From Armatimonadota bacterium (lineage in GTDB: Bacteria; Armatimonadota; Hebobacteria; CAIYQO01): a stretch of 42,263 nucleotides of DNA. Of the stretch, positions 38,088 to 42,263 are shown one piece after another; the first letter of the stretch is position 1, and every line of letters begins with the position of its first letter. Under the pieces are notes generated by a model. The model searched no databases and was not told the DNA's origin. It saw only the letters and a list, made by a program, of their open reading frames with translations. The stretch covers positions 1 through 42,263 of the forward strand of contig JAGUZN010000171.1 in the NCBI GenBank assembly GCA_020060775.1, written 5' to 3'. A program made the position numbers and the translations under genes.

Positions 38088-39191
38088 ATGGTCGCGTACC
38101 CCCTGCCGCGGCGACGGAGCAGAACCGTACAGGTTGGGGGGCTCGCCATCGGTGGCGAGTCCCCTATCTCTGTGCAGTCCATGACGAAAATCCCCACCGC
38201 CGACATGGAGGCTACGGTGGCGCAGATCCATGCCCTGCAGGAGGCGGGGTGCCATCTCGTGCGCGTGGCCGTGCCCGATATGCGTGCCGCCGAGGCGCTC
38301 GGCGCCATCAAGCGCCGCATCCGCATCCCGCTGGTGGCCGACATCCACTTCGACTATCGCCTGGCGCTCGTCGCGCTGGAGCAGGGCGTCGACAAGCTGC
38401 GGCTCAACCCCGGCAACCTCCGCAATCCCGAGTACATCCAATTGGTGGTGAAGGCCGCGCGCGACCGCCGCATCCCCATCCGCATCGGCGCCAACAGCGG
38501 CTCCACCGACCCTGCGGTGCGCGAGAAGTATCCCTTCACCCCCGCGGGCAACGCCCGCGCGCTGGTCGAGAGCGCCCTCGGGCATATCCGCATCCTCGAA
38601 GACTTCGGCTTCACCGAGATCATCGTCTCGTTGAAAGCCTCTGATGTCATCACCACCGTGCTGGCCTATCGCCTGATGGCCGCCGAACGCGACTACCCGC
38701 TGCACCTCGGCGTCACCGAGGCGGGGTTGCCGCCCGAGGGGCTGGTGAAATCCTCCATCGGCATCGGGCAGTTGCTGGCCGAGGGCATCGGCGACACCCT
38801 CCGCGTCTCCCTCACCGCCGACCCGGTCGAGGAAGTGGAGGCCGGCTGGCATATCCTGCGCGCGCTTGATCTGCGCCAGGGCGGCATCACCCTCACCTCC
38901 TGCCCGACCTGCGCGCGCTGCGATGTCGATTTCGATCCTATCATACGCGCGGTGAAGGCGCGGCTGGCCCCGCTCGACCGTCGTCTGCGCGCCGAGGGAC
39001 GTTCCCTGCGCGTGGCGGTGATGGGGTGCGAGGTGAATGGGCCCGGCGAGGCGCGCGACGCCGATGTCGGCATCGCCTCAGGCGTGCATAAGGGCATCCT
39101 CTTTCGCCACGGGGAAGTCATCGCGCGCGTGCCCGAGGAGCGCATGGTGGACGCCCTGGTTGCCGAAGTGGAAGCACTGGCCTCAGAGTAG
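38088..39191 (+). CDS. ispG: 4-hydroxy-3-methylbut-2-enyl diphosphate synthase (IspG/GcpE)
   Basis: Catalyses the penultimate step of the MEP isoprenoid pathway, reductive ring opening of MEcPP to HMBPP, using a [4Fe-4S] cluster. The TIM-barrel half starts with VQSMTKIPTADMEATVAQI, and continues through VADIHFDYRLAL and LRLNPGNL. The cluster ligands are visible: CPTC (Cys272, Cys275), then GCEVNGPGEA with Cys314 and Glu321 seven residues later, as in E. coli IspG (Cys270, Cys273, Cys305, Glu312). The length of 367 aa matches the short bacterial type without an inserted domain. The start ATG 38088 lies three bases after the rseP stop, with GGAGG just inside the rseP end, so translation is probably coupled. 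It is the last gene of that unit; hairpin-rich DNA follows. Confidence 0.95.
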   Translation: MVAYPLPRRRSRTVQVGGLAIGGESPISVQSMTKIPTADMEATVAQIHALQEAGCHLVRVAVPDMRAAEALGAIKRRIRIPLVADIHFDYRLALVALEQGVDKLRLNPGNLRNPEYIQLVVKAARDRRIPIRIGANSGSTDPAVREKYPFTPAGNARALVESALGHIRILEDFGFTEIIVSLKASDVITTVLAYRLMAAERDYPLHLGVTEAGLPPEGLVKSSIGIGQLLAEGIGDTLRVSLTADPVEEVEAGWHILRALDLRQGGITLTSCPTCARCDVDFDPIIRAVKARLAPLDRRLRAEGRSLRVAVMGCEVNGPGEARDADVGIASGVHKGILFRHGEVIARVPEERMVDALVAEVEALASE

Positions 39192-39317
39192 AAGCTCCAT
39201 CTGGTCGGAGCGCCCGCGCCTGCCGTGAGCCGCGTCGAACGGTCCAGCCGGCCCCCAACGGATCAGCGTATATGGTTGCTGCCGGCGGTTCATCCGAAAA
39301 GCCTGCTGGCCCATATT

Positions 39318-39344
39318 CCCCTCCCCTGTCGCAACGGGGGAGGG
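39318..39344. repeat. CT-rich palindrome, copy 1
   Basis: CCCCTCCCCTGTCGCAACGGGGGAGGG: arms of C-rich and G-rich sequence around TGTCGCAAC. Part of a two-unit set with the copy starting at 39367. Confidence 0.6.
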
Positions 39345-39366
39345 TAGGGTGGGGGTCTTCCGCATT

Positions 39367-39393
39367 CCCTCCCCCTGTCGCAACGGGGGGAGG
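39367..39393. repeat. CT-rich palindrome, copy 2
   Basis: CCCTCCCCCTGTCGCAACGGGGGGAGG: the same core TGTCGCAAC as copy 1 and nearly the same arms, 22 bases downstream. Likely a dispersed intergenic repeat or a terminator pair for ispG and the GH2 gene. Confidence 0.6.
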
Positions 39394-39530
39394 CAGGCTT
39401 GTCCTCCGTAGCCTTGGCGAAGGGGGATGTGGGGGGTACTCCGCTACGGGCATCCCACAGGGATACACACCAACCACTATCCATCTGACAGGTTCCGGTA
39501 AGCCGGCGATCGCCGCAACACCAACGGAAG

Positions 39531-42119
39531 CTACACCAACGCACCCCAGCGTGCGAGCACCGGCAGCATGTACCACGCTGACACGGCAATCTCCGGTTCC
39601 TCCGCGGTGTGCCACAATCCCATGTCAAACCCCTCGCGGGCGGCGATGGTATACTGCGCCGTCCACACCTCGCCCGGCAACAGGTGCCGGTAATTGTCAA
39701 TGCCGTACAGCCAGTGCCCATCGGGGCGGGAAACCGTGACGCCGAACGCCGCCGCTGTGCCGGTGTTCTCGATGCGAACAGTCAGGTGCGATCCCTTAGG
39801 ATGCGCCTGCACGGCCAGGCTTGCGGGCGCGTGCGCCGACAGGGGGGCGAACATGGGCGGCGGCGCACAGGAGAACAGATAATCGTTGTGATGGATCGTC
39901 CGCCCGTGGTTGCTGACGGTGGCGCGCAGGAGGAACGGGTGCGTAAAATCCTTGGGGATCATCCAGCGCACGGTGCCCACGCGTGATGCCGCATTCGGGT
40001 GGGAGAGCGTTTCCGCGCACCAGCCCGCCAGCGCATTGCCCGCCAGGTCATACAGCGTCCAGCTCCACTCCAGTGCGCGCGCCGTCTCCCGGCTGTTGAT
40101 CAGGTACAGCTCAGCCAGGAACATATCCCCCGGTTGCCAGGCGATCTTCTCAAAACGCGCGCAGATCGCCTCCGGGCGGAAGGCATTGGCGGCAGCGTAA
40201 TATGCCGGCTTGGCATGGCCGAAATAATCGATGAGCGCCGGGCAAATGAGGTTGGGCCACGGCTCGTTCAGATGCCAGAGGATCATGCCCGAGCTTCGCC
40301 ACTTGCGGCGGCGGCTTGCCTCGATGGCGTAGCGCACCGCCTCCGCCTGCAGAAACTGGCTGGCCTGCGCGTAGGAGTCGAGATCGGGGAGCTCCCCGAA
40401 TAGCATCTCCAGCCGCGGCAGATCGCTCCAGCACAGGCCGCCGCGATGTGCCCAGAGCGGGTTATCCGTCGTGGGCGGCCACAGCCGCTCCTCGTCAGCG
40501 AGCTGGCGCATCGTCGACGGATGCGTCGCACCGCCGCAGCCATACGCCCCGTAGAGCATGGCGTTCAGCCCGTCGTGATACTGGTAATGGCGCTCGGGAC
40601 CGAGGTATCCCCATGGTCCGTGCACATCGCCCTGCTCGGCAGAGGTCTTGTACACGGCGCGGGGATCCACCATGAAGACGGCGCCGGAGGGCGAGGTGGG
40701 CAGAAACAGCCGGTCAGGGTCGTGCTCCCGCACCAGGCGCTGCAGCAGGGCGAGGGTGGGGTGCTGACAGGTGGCGGGATGCCCCTGGCCATCGGTCAGT
40801 TCATGCCCGCCGCACCAGATAGCCAGTGCGGGATGGTTGCGCCGGCTGGCTAACAGGGCAGGACCTAATATTTCCCACTGTGCCAGCGTCTGCGTATCGC
40901 CCGCCGGCGTGCTGCCGCCCTGCGAGCCGCACAGCGGGAAGTCCTGCCAGATCAATAACCCCAATGCGTCGCACTGACGATACACCGTTTCGTCTTCCCA
41001 CGGGCCGCCGGCAAATGCGTGAAGGCAGTTCACCCCTGCATCGCGCGCCATGCGCAGCAGGCGAACCACCTTCCCCTCGTTCGGCATGGCATACAGGTGA
41101 TCGCGCGGCAGCAGGTACCCTCCCTTCAGGAAAATGGGCGTATCATTCACCAACACCGTGTAGGGAAACGCCGTGGGGGCGGCGCCATCGTTACGGACGA
41201 AGCGTAAATCGCGAATACCGAAGGTGACCCGCTGTTGGTCGCAGAGATCCCCACGCGCGTCGAACAGTTCGGTCACCATCTCGTACAGCGGCTGCTCGCC
41301 ATACCCGTTGGGCCACCACAGGCGCGGCTGCGCGATGAAGTGCTCATGCCGCACCTCCTGCACGGCTTTTCCCGCACTCACCAATGCATGCTCAGTGCTG
41401 AGCAATGCCTCGCCGCATTTCAGGGAAGTGCGCACCTCACACCCTCCCTCCTTCAGCGCGTGGAACGCGATTGTGGTGCTCACGACCGCCTCCCCGTCAT
41501 GCAGATGCACCTGCGGCCGCACCCAGACATTGACCAGGCGGAAACGCCCCAGCGCCAGCAGCCGTACCGGGCGGCCGAGGCCGATGGGCGGGTAGCGGGT
41601 GGCGAAGTCCCACTGGTACGTAAAGCGGGGGCGGGTGACGAGGGCGCGGTCCAGCGCGCCAAACTGATTGGGCTGTGGCGGCGCTTCGTGCAGGCGGATG
41701 CGCAGTTCATTCTCGCGATCAAAGGTGAGCAGGGCGGTGACATCCGTTTCCAGCGAGAGAGGTCCGCCCGGATGCTCCACCAGCACCTCGCCATTTACGA
41801 TGATGGTGCCGCCGGGGTCCAGGCCATCAAGGGCGAGGAAGAGTGACTTGCCCTGCAGCGGCATCGGCGGTGTGAAGGTGGTGGCATACTCCCATTCCCG
41901 TGCGGCCACCCACTCTGAGAGGCGACTCTGCTCTTCCCGGTACGGGTTGGGAATAAGCCCGGCAGCCAGCAGGTCGGCCTGCACCGCGCCCGGTACGGTG
42001 GCAGGCAAGGGGCCAACTGCACACCCCCCGCGTCGGGACGATGCGGCCTGCCACTGGCCGGGGTAATACCCGCGCAGCGTCCAGGCGTGTTCATCCAGCA
42101 CATGCTCGATCAGGGCCAT
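39531..42119 (-). CDS. GH2 beta-mannosidase-like protein with altered active site
   Basis: 862 aa, no signal peptide, so probably cytoplasmic. The layout follows GH2 beta-mannosidases: an N-terminal sugar-binding jelly roll (WEYATTFTPP, LFLALDGLDPGGTIIVNGE), an Ig-like domain, then a TIM barrel starting near VLVNDTPIFLKGGYLLPRDH. The barrel shows AGVNCLHAFAGGPWEDE, GLLIWQDFPLCGS, and the acid/base motif as WCGGHEL (Glu440). Typical enzymes have LRVWGGG, and NE before the acid/base Glu. The nucleophile motif, normally S/GEFG, reads YGAYGCGGA, so the usual Glu is Ala525 (GCG, + strand 40545-40547). It may therefore be inactive, or a divergent family with another nucleophile. GGGAG lies upstream of ATG 42119. 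It is alone on its strand here. Confidence 0.85.
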   Translation of the reverse strand: MALIEHVLDEHAWTLRGYYPGQWQAASSRRGGCAVGPLPATVPGAVQADLLAAGLIPNPYREEQSRLSEWVAAREWEYATTFTPPMPLQGKSLFLALDGLDPGGTIIVNGEVLVEHPGGPLSLETDVTALLTFDRENELRIRLHEAPPQPNQFGALDRALVTRPRFTYQWDFATRYPPIGLGRPVRLLALGRFRLVNVWVRPQVHLHDGEAVVSTTIAFHALKEGGCEVRTSLKCGEALLSTEHALVSAGKAVQEVRHEHFIAQPRLWWPNGYGEQPLYEMVTELFDARGDLCDQQRVTFGIRDLRFVRNDGAAPTAFPYTVLVNDTPIFLKGGYLLPRDHLYAMPNEGKVVRLLRMARDAGVNCLHAFAGGPWEDETVYRQCDALGLLIWQDFPLCGSQGGSTPAGDTQTLAQWEILGPALLASRRNHPALAIWCGGHELTDGQGHPATCQHPTLALLQRLVREHDPDRLFLPTSPSGAVFMVDPRAVYKTSAEQGDVHGPWGYLGPERHYQYHDGLNAMLYGAYGCGGATHPSTMRQLADEERLWPPTTDNPLWAHRGGLCWSDLPRLEMLFGELPDLDSYAQASQFLQAEAVRYAIEASRRRKWRSSGMILWHLNEPWPNLICPALIDYFGHAKPAYYAAANAFRPEAICARFEKIAWQPGDMFLAELYLINSRETARALEWSWTLYDLAGNALAGWCAETLSHPNAASRVGTVRWMIPKDFTHPFLLRATVSNHGRTIHHNDYLFSCAPPPMFAPLSAHAPASLAVQAHPKGSHLTVRIENTGTAAAFGVTVSRPDGHWLYGIDNYRHLLPGEVWTAQYTIAAREGFDMGLWHTAEEPEIAVSAWYMLPVLARWGALV

Positions 42120-42203
42120 GGCTCGCTCCCGTCAACACTCGACGTCTCAGAAGCTGTATTCAAAGGATCTGTTCGTGGATCGCACCGTAGATTTTCGCGG
42201 CGA

Positions 42204-42263
42204 TCCCTGCCGGGACGACGAGGGACTATCCCGGACCGATAGGGCGAGGAGGCCCGGCAGGGA
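42204..42263. repeat. 11-bp perfect inverted repeat upstream of the GH2 gene
   Basis: TCCCTGCCGGG (42204-42214) is repeated inverted as CCCGGCAGGGA (42253-42263), with 38 bases between. The inner part has a smaller CTATC/GATAG pair, so a nested hairpin is possible. It lies about 85 bases upstream of the GH2 start and ends at the window edge. An operator, leader RNA or repeat element are all possible. Confidence 0.5.

Larger units (their letters stand above)
39192..39530. other. Intergenic region between ispG and the GH2 gene
   Basis: About 340 bases at a convergent junction. The middle holds two CT/G-rich palindromes and a GTCCTCCGTAGCCTTGGCGAAGGGGG stretch, whose minus-strand frame reads SPFAKATEDK, a peptide I associate with dispersed intergenic repeats rather than genes. 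No gene is supported here. Confidence 0.55.

Noticed and set aside
39318-39393. Possible CRISPR array
   Set aside because: Only two units, palindromic and only 22 bases apart, without further spacers or cas genes.
39118-39721. Minus-strand ORFs of 165 and 143 aa downstream of ispG
   Set aside because: They translate dispersed repeats (SPFAKATEDK-type) and the antisense or alternate frame of the GH2 end.
34429-42163. 11-base match GCTGTATTCAA at 34429-34439 and 42153-42163
   Set aside because: Both are intergenic, but the flanks differ and one 11-mer match is too little to define an element.

Overview
This is a GC-rich bacterial window with gene-dense coding, sigma70-type promoters and strong Shine-Dalgarno sites. 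The combination of a GxGYxYP-type secreted protein, a GH2 beta-mannosidase-like protein, large prepilin-like proteins with a DUF1559/GspG-like first member and PQQ-propeller giants most resembles Armatimonadota or a related cell-envelope-rich phylum. That assignment is inference from gene content, and no marker gene was compared.

Layout. (1) 1-1382, minus strand: a partial secreted protein running off the left edge, absent from the ORF track because its stop lies outside the window; its layout resembles GxGYxYP-family proteins. (2) 1912-34171, plus strand: six co-directional genes with gaps of -4, 58, 75, 93 and 97 bases, probably one operon of about 32 kb. The first four carry class III (prepilin) N-termini in the order GspG/FimT-like, GspI/PilV-like, GspJ/PilW-like and GspK/PilX-like, but with unusually large passenger regions (about 520, 995, 585 and 960 aa). 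Two giant secreted proteins follow (about 2513 and 5063 aa), built of beta-propeller repeats, inserted beta-rich modules and, in the second, calcium-loop-like DxNxNGxxD repeats. The order parallels fimT-pilV-pilW-pilX-pilY1 of type IV pili, so I read the locus as a giant, divergent minor-pilin plus tip-adhesin operon. (3) 34172-34568: intergenic DNA with several hairpins. (4) 34569-34766 minus: a 65-aa very basic protein (S21-like at best), divergent from a 616-aa plus-strand protein with several winged-helix-like segments. Each has a near-consensus promoter with a 17-base spacer. (5) 37011-39191: rseP (site-2 protease) and ispG (isoprenoid pathway), tightly coupled. (6) 39192-39530: intergenic palindromic repeats. 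(7) 39531-42119 minus: a GH2 beta-mannosidase-like protein whose predicted nucleophile position is Ala. (8) 42120-42263: its upstream region, with an 11-bp inverted repeat at the window edge.

How it fits together. The four pilin-like proteins would be inserted in the inner membrane, processed by a prepilin peptidase and assembled as a priming or tip complex of a type IV pilus-like fibre. The two giants would be exported by signal peptide and could sit at the tip or on the surface. Three sequence modules are shared among the pilin-like and giant proteins (module A, about 65-75 aa in about 18 copies; module B in three proteins; module C in three copies within the largest protein), which ties the operon together as one co-evolving surface system. 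The flanking housekeeping genes (rseP, ispG) and carbohydrate-related genes show no evident functional link to it.
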